Assembly (NCBI RefSeq): GCF_030845175.1 | Contig: NZ_CP132542.1 | Span: 310,001 to 374,000, forward strand | Direction of reading: 5' to 3' | Source of the DNA: Coralliovum pocilloporae | Lineage (GTDB): Bacteria > Pseudomonadota > Alphaproteobacteria > Rhizobiales > Cohaesibacteraceae | Length of the DNA stretch: 64,000 nucleotides | Shown here: positions 34,925 to 44,584 of the stretch, piece after piece | How the letters are laid out: every line of letters begins with the position of its first letter | How positions within the stretch are numbered: position 1 is the stretch's first letter | Notes under the pieces: model-generated | Seen by the model: the letters and a program-made list of their open reading frames with translations, nothing else | The model's database searches: none | What the model was told of the DNA's origin: nothing | Program-made: the position numbers and the translations under genes

Positions 34925-35380
34925 ATGCCGGGTTTGTATTTCGAGGAATTTGAGGTCGGTCATATTTTCGAGCACAGCCTGCGCAGAACCGTGACCGAAA
35001 TGGACAATATGCTGTTCTCGAACATGACCTTGAACCCGCAACCCCTGCACATAGACAAACACTTCTGCGAAACCCAGACCGAATGGGGTCAGCCGCTGAT
35101 GAACAGTCTTTTCACGCTGGGGCTGATGATTGGCATTTCAGTCAACGATACAACCGTCGGCACGACCATCGCCAATCTGGGCATGACAGATGTGAAATTT
35201 CCTCACCCCCTGTTTCAGGGCGACACGGTCCATGTCACAAGCGAGGTTATCCTGAAGCGGGAATCAAGATCCCGACCAGATGCCGGAATTATCGAGTTTG
35301 AGCACAAGGCCTTCAATCAGCATGATGCCCTGGTGGCAATCTGCCGACGTCAGGCGTTTATGAAAAAGAAAGAGGCCTGA
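34925..35380 (+). CDS. MaoC family dehydratase (hot-dog fold)
   Basis: A 151-residue enzyme. The MaoC/hydratase-2 core TLNPQPLHIDKHF is followed by the GTTIANLGMTDVKFPHPLFQ strand pattern. It hydrates or dehydrates a CoA thioester; mesaconyl-CoA hydratases have this appearance. It forms an operon with the CoA-ester lyase gene (stop 35380, next start 35385), so the pair may produce and cleave a malyl-CoA-like ester. GGGGG lies before ATG 34925. Confidence 0.9.
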   Translation: MPGLYFEEFEVGHIFEHSLRRTVTEMDNMLFSNMTLNPQPLHIDKHFCETQTEWGQPLMNSLFTLGLMIGISVNDTTVGTTIANLGMTDVKFPHPLFQGDTVHVTSEVILKRESRSRPDAGIIEFEHKAFNQHDALVAICRRQAFMKKKEA

Positions 35381-35384
35381 CCTC

Positions 35385-36272
35385 ATGCGTTCTCTGCTGT
35401 TTGTACCCGGCGACAGCCGCAAGAAGCTGGACAAAGCACTCACGTCCGGCGCTGACATCCTGCTGATTGATCTTGAGGACTCTGTCGCTGCTGCCAACAA
35501 GCAGCAAGGCCGAAGCACAACAGCCGACTTTCTGGCCGAACATCGTGACGCCGAGCAGCGCCCTCTCCTCTATGTGCGCGTCAATGCACTCGATACAGCC
35601 CTGATTGATGATGACCTCTCAGCAGTCATGCCCCATGGACCAGCCGGCATCATGCTTCCCAAATGTCAGTCAGGTGATGATGTGGAAGCGCTTCATGCCC
35701 GACTGTCAGTTCAGGAAGCCTATGCTGGCCTCAGAGACGGTGAGACCGGGATTATGGTGGTGGCAACGGAGACAGCGGGGTCTGTTTTCAATCTCGGGAC
35801 CTACAAGGACAGAAGCCTTCGCCTGAAAGGGATGACCTGGGGCGGGGAGGACCTGTCCGCAGACATCGGAGCAGAGACGAACCGGGATACAAACGGACAC
35901 TACACCGATCCCTATCGCCTCGCCCGGTCGCTCTGCCTGCTGGGTGCCGTGAACGCGGAAGCTGCGCCAATTGACTCCGTCTACACAAACTTCCGGGATC
36001 TGGATGGGCTCAAGGCAGAGGCTGAAGCAGCCCGCCGGGATGGCTTTACAGCCAAAATGGCAATCCATCCGGCACAGGTCCCGGTTATCAACGACGTTTT
36101 CACCCCGGACGATGCAGCAATCACCCATGCAGAAGCGGTCGTCGCGGCATTCGCTGCATCAGAGCAGACGGGTGTCGTCGGACTTGACGGAGAGATGCTT
36201 GACCGCCCTCACCTGCTACGTGCCAGGCGCGTTCTTGAACGGGCCCGAGCTGCCGGTATGCTAAACGACTGA
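35385..36272 (+). CDS. HpcH/HpaI (CitE-like) CoA-ester lyase
   Basis: A 295-residue TIM-barrel lyase. FVPGDSRKKLDKAL at the start, LIDLEDSVAA for magnesium binding, MLPKCQSGDDV, and MTWGGEDLSADIGA are the family landmarks. Substrates of relatives include citryl-CoA, L-malyl-CoA and beta-methylmalyl-CoA. Partner of the MaoC hydratase in a two-gene operon. Choice of substrate is inference. Confidence 0.92.
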   Translation: MRSLLFVPGDSRKKLDKALTSGADILLIDLEDSVAAANKQQGRSTTADFLAEHRDAEQRPLLYVRVNALDTALIDDDLSAVMPHGPAGIMLPKCQSGDDVEALHARLSVQEAYAGLRDGETGIMVVATETAGSVFNLGTYKDRSLRLKGMTWGGEDLSADIGAETNRDTNGHYTDPYRLARSLCLLGAVNAEAAPIDSVYTNFRDLDGLKAEAEAARRDGFTAKMAIHPAQVPVINDVFTPDDAAITHAEAVVAAFAASEQTGVVGLDGEMLDRPHLLRARRVLERARAAGMLND

Positions 36273-36277
36273 CCCGA

Positions 36278-36880
36278 TCAGTTCTGCGGCCGATTGAGTG
36301 AAAAAACCCGATCAACCGTACTGTAATCCATATATCCGAGGCGGGCCAAAAGCTGCATCTTCTCTGAATCAACCAGGCCGTCTTTCAGATAGGCATCATC
36401 AATATGAATGCCGGTCACCTGCCCGATGACCATCCAGTGTTCGGCAGATTCTCCTGAAAGGACAGTCAGGGGCACCGTCTGAAGATAGCGGCATTCCAGT
36501 GCTGCAGGCGCTTCCGCGACACGCGGCACCGGCACAGACACGGAGTCGGCCATGGTCAACCCGGCCAGCTCAAACTCGTTCACCTCGCGCTCAACCGGAG
36601 CGGATGTGGCATTCATCGCATCCCGCAAGGCATAGGACGCCATATTGCAGACAAAGGCACCGGTTTCCTCGATATTGAGCAGGCTGTCCTTGCGTCCCTG
36701 GCTGGAAAACATCACCAGATGAGGCCTGGACGCCACCGCATTGAAAAAACTGTACGGGGCGAGATTGACACTTCCATCCTTACCCACTGAGCTGATCCAG
36801 CCAATTGGCCTTGGCCCTACCAGGGCCTTGAACGGATCATGTGGCAAAGTGTGGTCGTTCTTGACCGCGTCGTAATACAT
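36278..36880 (-). CDS. Flavin reductase-like (flavoredoxin) family protein
   Basis: A 200-residue FMN-binding split-barrel protein. GPRPIGWISSVGKDGSVNLA and the PYSFFNAVASRPHLVMFSS segments are typical of the flavoredoxin branch; GESAEHWMVIGQV is near the C-terminus. It may reduce flavin or act as a redox partner. It is downstream of the nitroreductase gene, with almost no gap, so the two are co-transcribed. Confidence 0.9.
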   Translation of the reverse strand: MYYDAVKNDHTLPHDPFKALVGPRPIGWISSVGKDGSVNLAPYSFFNAVASRPHLVMFSSQGRKDSLLNIEETGAFVCNMASYALRDAMNATSAPVEREVNEFELAGLTMADSVSVPVPRVAEAPAALECRYLQTVPLTVLSGESAEHWMVIGQVTGIHIDDAYLKDGLVDSEKMQLLARLGYMDYSTVDRVFSLNRPQN

Positions 36881-36882
36881 GG

Positions 36883-37452
36883 TCAGCCTTTCCAGGATGT
36901 TGTGATGTCTTCAAGGTTCGGTCTTGGCCGCTCGACCGGGGCCTGATCGGGCGTCCCGATATGGATAAAGCCAGCAAATCGCTCGTGATCCTCACAGCCA
37001 AGAAAACGGGCCGCAACCGGGTCAAACGCATACCATTCCGTCAGCCACTGCGCGGAATAGCCAAGCGCCCGCGCGCCATGCAGCATATTCATGCAGACCG
37101 CACCGGCGGATAATTCCTGCTCCCACACAGGTACTTTGTGGTCAGCATTGACGCAACTGATCACACCAATCACGCGGGGGGCACGGCTGAAACGGTCTTT
37201 TTCCTGCTTCAGGCGCTCTTCGGAAGCATCGGGTTCCCGGTCCCGCCAGCACTCGGCAAGCCAAGTGCCTATCATGTCCGCATCTTCCGGGTCATAAAGA
37301 ACAAACCGCCATGGCGCGAGTTTTCCATGATCCGGCACGCGTGCCGCAATGGTCAGAAGGGTCTCGATCTGCTCATCATCCGGCCCGGGTCCGGTGAGAA
37401 AATTTGCCGGCACAGTGCGACGGGAAAGCAGATAATCGCGAAGCTGATCCAT
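36883..37452 (-). CDS. Nitroreductase family protein
   Basis: A 189-residue FMN-dependent NAD(P)H oxidoreductase. The DYLLSRRTVPA start, the VPDHGKLAPWRFVLY segment and GAVCMNMLHGARALGYSAQW are family features. Substrate of natural relevance unknown (nitro-aromatics, quinones or flavins). ATG 37452 follows AGAGGG. Two bases separate it from the flavin reductase gene downstream, consistent with shared redox function. Confidence 0.92.
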   Translation of the reverse strand: MDQLRDYLLSRRTVPANFLTGPGPDDEQIETLLTIAARVPDHGKLAPWRFVLYDPEDADMIGTWLAECWRDREPDASEERLKQEKDRFSRAPRVIGVISCVNADHKVPVWEQELSAGAVCMNMLHGARALGYSAQWLTEWYAFDPVAARFLGCEDHERFAGFIHIGTPDQAPVERPRPNLEDITTSWKG

Positions 37453-37639
37453 AGACCAAAACCCTCTCTTGCAGAGCAAAACCGAAGCCCTGACCTTCTG
37501 AGCAAGACTTGACCCCAAAAGGAAATAAGCCTCTGGGGGTGCCTCCACAAGGCCAAACTTCATTGATATAAGGCATTGTTGGAAACAGCGGTGATTCAAA
37601 GCTGCGCAAACGCGGCACGACGTTCAAAGGCCAATTGGA

Positions 37640-38605
37640 ATGATACGACTGACATCTGCAATCTTATGGGTTTTGGTCAGCCTGGGAACGGCCTCTGTTT
37701 CAGCCCAGACAACTTCTCCCGGTCCACTAGACCTGAACGCAACACTGTCGGACCTGCCTCCACAGGGTCAAACAGGCCCGGACGCATCTCAACAGAACAG
37801 TCTTACCGACGGAACCAGTGCACCAGCGGATGCAGAAGCTCTTATCCTACAGCTGCAGGCCCAGCTTCATGCAGACGGGCCACTGATTCCGTCCGGCCTT
37901 ACCTGGCGCATCTTCCAGGCTGAGGATGGCATTGAAGGTGTAACGCCGATCGGTACGCAGAAAGGCGGCAGTGTTGCCCTTCCACTGCAGCCGGGCTCCT
38001 ATATTGTCCACGTGAGCTTCGGCCTTGCCAGCGCCATCAAGAAGATTACTGTGCAACAGGACAACCAGTCCGAGACCATCGACCTCAATGCCGGTGGCAT
38101 GCAGCTTGATTCTGTTGTTGGCGACCGGAGACCGGTGAGCCGCTCACACGTGACATTTGACATCTTTTCCGAGCCGGATCAGGCAGGCAATCGCAAGCTT
38201 CTGCATCAGAAAGCGGAGTTCAACAAGATCGTCCGGCTGAATGCGGGAACCTATCATGTCGTCAGCCGGTACGGTGAGAGCAACGCAATCGTCCGCGCGG
38301 ATATCCGCGTGCGTCCTGGAAAGCTGACCAACGCCACCATCATCCACCGGGCCGCCATGATTACACTGAAATTCGTCAACGAACCCGGAGGCGAAGCCCT
38401 GGCCAACACGATCTGGACGGTTCTGACACCCGGCGGGGACACAGTGGCAGAGAATGTCGGCGCCTTCCCCACCATGATCCTTGCAGAAGGCGACTACACA
38501 GCGGTTGCCAAGCATGAAGGCGAAATCTTCAACCGCGATTTCTCGGTGGAAGCAGGAGTCAATCGGGATGTGGAAGTCCTATCAACCCGCTTTGAAGCGC
38601 AATAA
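37640..38605 (+). CDS. Secreted hypothetical protein with beta-sandwich-like repeats
   Basis: A 321-residue protein with a signal peptide ending near SVSA (about 22). After a Pro/Gln/Ser linker (25-65) come three related segments ending in LQPGSYIVHVSFGLA, LNAGTYHVVSRYGES and LAEGDYTAVAKHEGE, the pattern of carboxypeptidase-regulatory-like (SpaA/Cna-like) domains. Present in many alphaproteobacteria without known function. Lies alone between two minus-strand genes. Confidence 0.85.
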   Translation: MIRLTSAILWVLVSLGTASVSAQTTSPGPLDLNATLSDLPPQGQTGPDASQQNSLTDGTSAPADAEALILQLQAQLHADGPLIPSGLTWRIFQAEDGIEGVTPIGTQKGGSVALPLQPGSYIVHVSFGLASAIKKITVQQDNQSETIDLNAGGMQLDSVVGDRRPVSRSHVTFDIFSEPDQAGNRKLLHQKAEFNKIVRLNAGTYHVVSRYGESNAIVRADIRVRPGKLTNATIIHRAAMITLKFVNEPGGEALANTIWTVLTPGGDTVAENVGAFPTMILAEGDYTAVAKHEGEIFNRDFSVEAGVNRDVEVLSTRFEAQ

Positions 38606-38630
38606 TCGCACTTCAGGAGATCATTCCTGG

Positions 38631-39461
38631 TCAGGCAGCCATTTGTTGTTCTGCTGCCAGTTCGTGAACACGCCTGTACAGTTCATCAGTCAGAGCCTTG
38701 CGATCAGACTGCATCTCGAACTGGTCAAATGAGATCAGCGCGCCCACCCGCACATACATGGTCCGCCCTCGTAAACGCTTGAACTCCCGGATCAGAAGCG
38801 ACAGGCGCAGGGTCTGACTGAACTTGCTGACAAGGTGAAATAGCGGGCCATTCTGTCCTTCAAAGTAAACAGGCATAACAGAGGCCTTTGATGCTTGGAT
38901 CAGCTTAGCCACAAAGGTTTTCCACGGCAGATCAACAGCCTGGCCGAGAGGCCTCTCGGCAGTGGCAACACCACCAGCAGGAAACACAACAATTGTCGTT
39001 CCTTCCGCCAGAAGTCGCAGCGCTTCCTTCTTGGTCGCAATATTCGCCTGCAAGGCTTCCCGACTCTCGGAGAAATCAACCGGCAGGGAATAAGGCCTTA
39101 TTTCCGGAACTTTCAAAAGTTCACTGTGGATCATCACCTTGTAAGGGCGCCCCAGCTTTTCTGCCAGAGACAGAAGCGCAATACCATCGCCAATCCCGAA
39201 CGGGTGATTTGCGACAATCACCAACGGCCCTTTCGGAACTGACCGGACCGGCCAGCCCTCCCCCTTGATCGACAACGTCACCCGGATCAGATCCAGAAGG
39301 TCGGACATTGGCGTATCGCACTGATCAAGAACGCGTTTCTTCCAGATCGCATAAAGCGGCAGGAACTTGTTTCGACCGGACAATCCTTCCACCAGCCGGA
39401 TCACCATACGACGCGCGAAAGGGTCCGACGGGCTCGCATAGCTCAACTCTGGAAATTTCAC
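38631..39461 (-). CDS. Lysophospholipid acyltransferase-like protein
   Basis: A 276-residue PlsC-superfamily protein. The catalytic block ANHPFGIGDG carries the HxxxxD spacing, and VVFPAGGVATAER is a second conserved block. HPFG rather than HxS places it in the branch near ornithine-lipid and glycerolipid acyltransferases. Probably associates with the inner membrane through N-terminal helices. Exact acyl acceptor unknown. Confidence 0.85.
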   Translation of the reverse strand: MKFPELSYASPSDPFARRMVIRLVEGLSGRNKFLPLYAIWKKRVLDQCDTPMSDLLDLIRVTLSIKGEGWPVRSVPKGPLVIVANHPFGIGDGIALLSLAEKLGRPYKVMIHSELLKVPEIRPYSLPVDFSESREALQANIATKKEALRLLAEGTTIVVFPAGGVATAERPLGQAVDLPWKTFVAKLIQASKASVMPVYFEGQNGPLFHLVSKFSQTLRLSLLIREFKRLRGRTMYVRVGALISFDQFEMQSDRKALTDELYRRVHELAAEQQMAA

Positions 39462-39527
39462 AGGCAGCCTCTAGTTCAACCGGGTTATCTGTTCGGAAAA
39501 CTAGGTTCTGCAGATGACAGGATGATG

Positions 39528-39561
39528 AAAGGGCCGGTCAGGTTTCCCCGACCGGCCCTTT
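39528..39561. terminator. Bidirectional terminator between acyltransferase and thrS
   Basis: AAAGGGCCGGTC and GACCGGCCCTTT form a perfect 12-bp arm across a ten-base loop. It lies 25 bases after the thrS stop (minus strand) and is A/T flanked on both sides, so it works for thrS and may also work on the plus strand. Confidence 0.85.
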
Positions 39562-39585
39562 AAAAGGCCTGACGACAGAACGACT

Positions 39586-41535
39586 TCAGCCCTTCCGCCG
39601 TTTGACGTCAGGAGGTGTCATTTCCTCAAGCATCATAGCCATGGCATCATCAAAGCTCATGACCGTCTGATCCTTGGAGCCAAGGCGACGAATATTGACA
39701 GTCCCCTCTTCCGCTTCGCGATTACCGCAAACGAAAATCAGCGGAACCTTCGTCACTGAATGCTCACGAACCTTGTAGTTGATTTTCTCGTTGCGAATAT
39801 CCAGCTCAGCCCGAACACCCGCCGCGCGAAGCTTCTGGGCAACCTCAGCAGCATAATCATCCGCAGCAGACGTGATTGTCGTCACAACAACCTGCGTCGG
39901 AGCAAGCCACAGCGGGAAGTGACCGGCATAGTCCTCGATCAGGATACCCAGGAAGCGTTCCATGGAGCCGCAGATAGCCCGGTGGATCATCACCGGCGTC
40001 TTCTTCTCGCCATCAGCATCAACGAAGAATGCTCCAAAGCGCTCTGGAAGGTTGAAGTCGACCTGCGTGGTGCCGCACTGCCATTCACGTCCGATTGCAT
40101 CCCGAAGGGTATATTCGAACTTCGGCCCGTAGAAAGCACCTTCACCTGGCAGAATGTCGGTTTTGATCCGACCTTCCGACTGCTCTTCAATCGTCTTCAG
40201 AACCTCAGACATGACCGCTTCGGCATGATCCCAGAGCTCATCAGACCCGACACGCTTCTCCGGACGGGTCGACAGTTTCACGACAATCTCGTGGAAGCCG
40301 AAATCGGCATAGGTGGAGAGAATCAGATCGTTGATCTTGAGGCACTCTTCCGCCATCTGATCTTCCGTGCAGAAGATATGCGCATCATCCTGAGTGAAGG
40401 CACGAACCCGCATCAGGCCATGCAGGGCGCCGGATGGTTCATAACGGGACACAGATCCGAACTCGGACAGGCGCAACGGCAGGTCACGATAGGACTTGAG
40501 GCCATGCTTGAAGATCTGCACGTGGCCCGGGCAATTCATTGGCTTGATGGCAAAAACGCGGTCATCTTCCGTCTGGGTGACGAACATGTTCTCACGATAC
40601 CAGTCCCAGTGCCCGGAGGTCTCCCACAACGCCTTATCGAGAATCTGCGGCGCATTGACTTCCTGATAGCCGGTATCATCCAGCCTGCGGCGCATATAGC
40701 TGATCATCTCCTGAAAGACTGTCCAGCCCTTCGGATGCCAGAACACAACGCCAGGTCCCTCTTCCTGGAAGTGATAGAGATCCATCTCGCGACCCAGGCG
40801 ACGGTGATCCCGTTTCTCCGCCTCTTCCAGCATGTGGAGATAAGCCTTGAGTTCTTTCTCACTTGCCCAGGCAGTGCCATAGATACGGCTCAGCATCGGA
40901 TTGTTGGCGTCTCCACGCCAGTAGGCGCCAGCGACTTTCATCAGCTTGAAAGCAGGGCCAATCTTGCCAACTGACGGCATGTGAGGGCCTCGACAGAGGT
41001 CCAGCCAGTCCCCTTGCCTGTAGATCTTCAGGTCTTCCCCTTCGGGAATCATATCCACCAGTTCGACCTTGTAGTGCTCGCCTTTCTCAGCAAAGAACGC
41101 TTTCGCCTCATCACGGCTCCACAACTCTTTGGTAAAGGGTGCATCACGCTCGATAATCTGGCGCATCCGCTTTTCGATGGCCGCAAAATCATCCACGCTA
41201 AACGGCTCGTCGCGTGCAAAGTCGTAGTAAAATCCGTTTTCGATAACCGGCCCGATCGTCACCTGTGTTCCCGGGAAAAGATCCTGCACGGCTTCTGCCA
41301 GAACATGGGCACAGTCATGCCGGATCAGCTCAAGGGCTTCCGGGGCATCCCGCGTTACGATCTCGATATCTGCGTCTGCATGAATAGGGTCACTCAGATC
41401 AGACAGAACACCATTGATCTTGGAGGCAACAGCCTTTTTCGACAGGGATTTGGAAATGGCCAGCGCAACGTCTGCTCCGGATACACCGGGCTCCATTTCT
41501 CGCGTGGCACCATCGGGGAAAGTCAGCGTAATCAT
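39586..41535 (-). CDS. thrS: Threonyl-tRNA synthetase
   Basis: A 649-residue class II aminoacyl-tRNA synthetase. Domains: TGS (about 1-60, [15 protein letters not shown]), the editing domain with HDCAH (HxxxH), the catalytic core with zinc ligands in MNCPGH, DDAHIFC and MIHRAICGS, and the C-terminal anticodon-binding domain ([13 protein letters not shown]). Charges tRNA-Thr and proofreads serine. ATG 41535 follows AGGAGA; the upstream GTG at 41556 is less likely. A strong terminator lies after it. Confidence 0.97.
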   Translation of the reverse strand: MITLTFPDGATREMEPGVSGADVALAISKSLSKKAVASKINGVLSDLSDPIHADADIEIVTRDAPEALELIRHDCAHVLAEAVQDLFPGTQVTIGPVIENGFYYDFARDEPFSVDDFAAIEKRMRQIIERDAPFTKELWSRDEAKAFFAEKGEHYKVELVDMIPEGEDLKIYRQGDWLDLCRGPHMPSVGKIGPAFKLMKVAGAYWRGDANNPMLSRIYGTAWASEKELKAYLHMLEEAEKRDHRRLGREMDLYHFQEEGPGVVFWHPKGWTVFQEMISYMRRRLDDTGYQEVNAPQILDKALWETSGHWDWYRENMFVTQTEDDRVFAIKPMNCPGHVQIFKHGLKSYRDLPLRLSEFGSVSRYEPSGALHGLMRVRAFTQDDAHIFCTEDQMAEECLKINDLILSTYADFGFHEIVVKLSTRPEKRVGSDELWDHAEAVMSEVLKTIEEQSEGRIKTDILPGEGAFYGPKFEYTLRDAIGREWQCGTTQVDFNLPERFGAFFVDADGEKKTPVMIHRAICGSMERFLGILIEDYAGHFPLWLAPTQVVVTTITSAADDYAAEVAQKLRAAGVRAELDIRNEKINYKVREHSVTKVPLIFVCGNREAEEGTVNIRRLGSKDQTVMSFDDAMAMMLEEMTPPDVKRRKG

Positions 41536-41674
41536 GTCAGTCTCCTGCTCACTCACTGCATACCGCGCAGGTAAGCGCTTTTTGTCGACTTTCCTCTAAA
41601 CGCTTCGCAGACGAAGGTCCACCCGCGAGACTGAGAAACAGGATGATTTTGGCATCAGGAGGCGTTTTTGAACC

Positions 41675-42523
41675 CTATTCCGCGTGAGGATTCATAACGC
41701 GGGCTGCGCCGGATACCCGGATAGAGCTTCCTCGTTCATCACTTAAGGTGACCGTAAGTCGTGACGGCATCCCCATATCCTCTCCCTGCCGGATGATGAA
41801 CTCCCCGCCATGCGGCCAATCCAGATCCCTCAGATACCCGCCAAGAGCCGCAGCGGCTGCTCCGGTGGCCGGGTCCTCAACGACACCTCCAGACGCAAAG
41901 GCATTACGGACACGAAATTGCTGATCTGTTTCAGCATGAACAAGGGCAACAGTCACAAGGCCATGACTGTTCATGACATCACGTCCGTACTCAAGGTCAT
42001 AAGCCATTTCAGCCAGACGGGAACGGGATTGAAGGGCCAGAACCAGATGCCTTGCACCCGCTTCCATCACAGCAGGCGGTATCCGGGCATCAAGATCATC
42101 CTCTGTCAGATGAAAGAGATCCAGGGCCTGATTGAGCAGATCGTCTGTTACTGCAGTACTGCGCGTCGGAGGTGACTGCAGAGCGGCCTGAAAGGTGTTG
42201 CCAACCTCCTGTCCTTCGACTGTGATATCTGCCTCAGAAAGCTGCAGGTGGAACGTATCACCTCCCTCTTTCATGGCCAGGGCCGCGCCAAGAGCTATGG
42301 TGGCATGGCCGCAGAACGGCACCTCCTGCTCTGGAGAGAAATAACGCACAATCCAGCTTTTCTGATCCGTGTCAGGAGCTGCAAAGACCGTCTCGGAATA
42401 CCCCACATCAGCAGCAATCTGCTGCATGTCTTCCGGTGTCGGCAGTGTCTTATCGATATGGACACCTGCCGGATTACCACCGCGGTCATCCAGCGAAAAG
42501 GCTGCAATTCTCTGTATTGTCAT
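41675..42523 (-). CDS. PhzF family epimerase/isomerase-like protein
   Basis: A 282-residue two-domain protein of the phenazine-biosynthesis PhzF superfamily. The GGNPAGVHI signature, catalytic Glu in DVGYSETVFA, VPFCGHATIA and VEDPATGAAAAALGG are all present. Reactions of the family include isomerisation of trans-2,3-dihydro-3-hydroxyanthranilate, but most members are unassigned. ATG 42523 follows GGGGAG by seven bases. The frame remains open upstream through the 15-bp tandem repeat, without an ATG. Confidence 0.92.
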   Translation of the reverse strand: MTIQRIAAFSLDDRGGNPAGVHIDKTLPTPEDMQQIAADVGYSETVFAAPDTDQKSWIVRYFSPEQEVPFCGHATIALGAALAMKEGGDTFHLQLSEADITVEGQEVGNTFQAALQSPPTRSTAVTDDLLNQALDLFHLTEDDLDARIPPAVMEAGARHLVLALQSRSRLAEMAYDLEYGRDVMNSHGLVTVALVHAETDQQFRVRNAFASGGVVEDPATGAAAAALGGYLRDLDWPHGGEFIIRQGEDMGMPSRLTVTLSDERGSSIRVSGAARVMNPHAE

Positions 42524-42592
42524 CACCGGCTCCCCATCTCTGATAAGTCTCATATGGAAAGCAGCAGGTTGACCGTCAACGGGCAAAATACC

Positions 42593-42673
42593 GGAGTTCA
42601 AAACCCTGGTGTCCCAAATACCGGTGTCCCAAATACCGGTGTCCCCAATACCGGTGTCCCAAATACCGGTGTC
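42593..42673. repeat. 15-bp tandem repeat between PhzF and yidD genes
   Basis: Four copies of GGTGTCCCAAATACC (third copy has one change) occupy 42608-42667, with a further partial copy to 42673 and one degenerate copy 42593-42607. The unit is a multiple of three, so both strands remain open; on the minus strand it reads DTGIW in phase with the PhzF coding frame. Tandem slippage is the simplest explanation. Confidence 0.9.
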
Positions 42674-42692
42674 ATAGTCTCATGATCAGTGC

Positions 42693-42980
42693 CTAACGCT
42701 TTTCAGCGCTGTCTGCCATGGCCCGATAAGTCCAGGGCTTGTACCAGCGCGCCGCCGGAGGAAGCGTTTCAGGAACCGGGTCAAACCCGCAATAACCAAG
42801 GGGATTGCAACGAAGAATACGAAACAGCCCCATCCAGCCACCAGCCCAGAAGCCAAAACGCTCCATGGCCTCATGGGTGTAATAAGAGCAGCTCGGCTCA
42901 TACCGGCAGGAACGCCCGATCAGGGATGACAGGGTCAGTTGATAGGTTCTGATCAGAATTTGCGCGAGACGTTTCAGCAC
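42693..42980 (-). CDS. yidD: Membrane protein insertion efficiency factor YidD
   Basis: A 95-residue protein with an amphipathic N-terminus that assists YidC-dependent membrane protein insertion. The conserved CRYEPSCSYY and RILRCNPLGYCGFDPVPE signatures are clear. Usually it sits in rpmH-rnpA-yidD-yidC; in many alphaproteobacteria it lies elsewhere, near an IscU-like gene, as here (21 bases downstream). Confidence 0.95.
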   Translation of the reverse strand: MLKRLAQILIRTYQLTLSSLIGRSCRYEPSCSYYTHEAMERFGFWAGGWMGLFRILRCNPLGYCGFDPVPETLPPAARWYKPWTYRAMADSAEKR

Positions 42981-43001
42981 CTGTTTCCTGTCTCTACGAC
43001 C

Positions 43002-43445
43002 CTATGCTGCCGCGCCTTCATTTTTCTCGATCTGGGAGACGGCATCCACCACCGCATCAAAGGTCAGAAGCGTCGAGGCATGGCGTGGCTTATAGTCACG
43101 CACCGGCTCAAGAAACTGCAGATCAGACCAGCGGCCATTTGGAGCATCACCATTTTCTTTCAGCATGGCATACATCTTTTCACGCACATCACGGAGCTCA
43201 GATGCAGATGCACCGACAACGGAGCGAGCCATAATAGAGGATGCTGCCTGGCCAAGTGCACAGGCCTTGACGTCATGGGCAAATTCCGTGACCACGCCAT
43301 CTTTCATTTTCAGGTCGACGGTCACCGTTGAACCACACAGCTTACTGTGCGCGCGGGCCGTCGCATCCGGTTCGGCCAGGCGGCCGATAAACGGAATATT
43401 GCCCGCAAGCTCCAGAATCTTCTGGTTATAGATATCGTTGATCAT
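43002..43445 (-). CDS. IscU-like iron-sulfur scaffold family protein (NifU_N), Cys-poor
   Basis: A 147-residue protein with the NifU N-terminal fold. Two of the three scaffold cysteines are present, Cys37 in SKLCGSTV and Cys62 in VKACALGQ. The Asp that follows the first Cys in IscU (CGD) is Ser, and the third Cys position reads RHASTLL. It may still bind a cluster or serve as an assembly partner, but cannot form the standard three-Cys site. Upstream of yidD on the same strand. ATG 43445; the longer frame has no better site. Confidence 0.85.
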   Translation of the reverse strand: MINDIYNQKILELAGNIPFIGRLAEPDATARAHSKLCGSTVTVDLKMKDGVVTEFAHDVKACALGQAASSIMARSVVGASASELRDVREKMYAMLKENGDAPNGRWSDLQFLEPVRDYKPRHASTLLTFDAVVDAVSQIEKNEGAAA

Positions 43446-43898
43446 ACTCGAGCGCCCATAGAAACAGTCAGGAGGCCAACTCCTGAACCTCATCATATAA
43501 TGCCGCATTTGCCCCTTGCACAGAGGAAAAACCCGCACCAGGACATTGTGAACCAGCTCACCACGCCGTAACGTATGGACGAACAGGCGAAATTGCAGAC
43601 AGAAATGGAGCGGTCACCTTTTATCTTTATTTTGCATTCCAGCACCAAACCGATTATATGCAGTGCGCAAGAGATCGTGACTCTGTGAAGTCATCGATCA
43701 CGAAACATGATGAGGGCCATTACAGCGCTTTGTCCTTATGGTCGCATCACTTTGCGTTTCGCGTTTAGATTGCTATATTGATTTCTTCATGTGTCTGGTG
43801 CGACGAAAAATATGGATGAGAAGTCTTGAAAAGGACAGCTCACAAATTCGTCGTTGGCTATGAGAAAGGCTGGTAAGCCAGCAGCGGAGGTCCAAGAG
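43446..43898. other. 453-base divergent intergenic region before folE
   Basis: Between the IscU-like gene and folE. Contains AT-rich stretches near 43615-43650 and an inverted word TGACT..AGTCA at about 43677-43694. No gene is supported by start and ribosome-binding evidence. Promoters of both flanking genes must be here. Confidence 0.45.
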
Positions 43899-44543
43899 AT
43901 GGACGCAGTTGTGAAAGAACTCCTCAAGGCAGACGAAACATCTGCCAACAGCTATGGACTGCACCGCCCTTCCCGCGAGGAAGCGGAAGCGGCTGTACGG
44001 ACACTGCTGGGCTGGATTGGTGAAGATCCAAACCGGGAAGGTCTTCTGGACACACCGTCACGTGTTGTGAAGGCCTATGGCGAGTTCTTCAAAGGCTATA
44101 ATGAGGATCCGGATCAGGTTCTTGAGCGCACATTTGAAGAAGTGGGCGGCTATTCCGACATGATTCAGGTCCGGGATATCCCCTTCTACTCTCATTGCGA
44201 ACATCACATGGTGCCGTTTATCGGCAAGGCGCACATCGCCTATTTCCCATCAAAGGGCGTTGTCGGCCTGTCCAAACTTGCGCGCGTTGTGGATGTTTAT
44301 GCCCGACGTTTGCAGACCCAGGAAAATCTGACCGCAGAAATTGCCGGTTCCATCGAACGGGCACTGAAACCGCGCGGCCTGGCCATCATGATCGAAGCTG
44401 AACATCAGTGCATGTCTTTGCGCGGTGTACAGAAAATCGGCGCGTCCACCATGACCACATGGTTCTCCGGCAATTTCGACGGGGATGCAACATTGCAAGC
44501 CCGTTTCATGATGGGTGTCCGCGGGGCTTTGATTACACCATAA
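43899..44543 (+). CDS. folE: GTP cyclohydrolase I (FolE1)
   Basis: A 214-residue homodecameric zinc enzyme that converts GTP to 7,8-dihydroneopterin triphosphate, the first step of folate synthesis. Zinc and catalytic residues appear in [10 protein letters not shown] and [22 protein letters not shown] and [15 protein letters not shown] are family signatures. ATG 43899 has GGAGG eight bases upstream; ATG 43860 would extend it by 13 residues. hisI follows 41 bases later and is probably co-transcribed. Confidence 0.96.
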   Translation: MDAVVKELLKADETSANSYGLHRPSREEAEAAVRTLLGWIGEDPNREGLLDTPSRVVKAYGEFFKGYNEDPDQVLERTFEEVGGYSDMIQVRDIPFYSHCEHHMVPFIGKAHIAYFPSKGVVGLSKLARVVDVYARRLQTQENLTAEIAGSIERALKPRGLAIMIEAEHQCMSLRGVQKIGASTMTTWFSGNFDGDATLQARFMMGVRGALITP

Positions 44544-44584
44544 GACCGCACTGACCGCCACCTCTACCAGACAGGATTCCGATC

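Noticed and set aside
39760-40974. 404-codon plus-strand frame opposite thrS
   Set aside because: Antisense of a certain synthetase gene.
42593-42673. Tandem repeat considered as a CRISPR array
   Set aside because: Copies are contiguous with no spacers and no cas genes nearby.
42248-42685. Plus-strand frame ending in PNTGV repeats
   Set aside because: Most of it is antisense of the PhzF gene; the repeats are open on both strands only because the unit is 15 bp.
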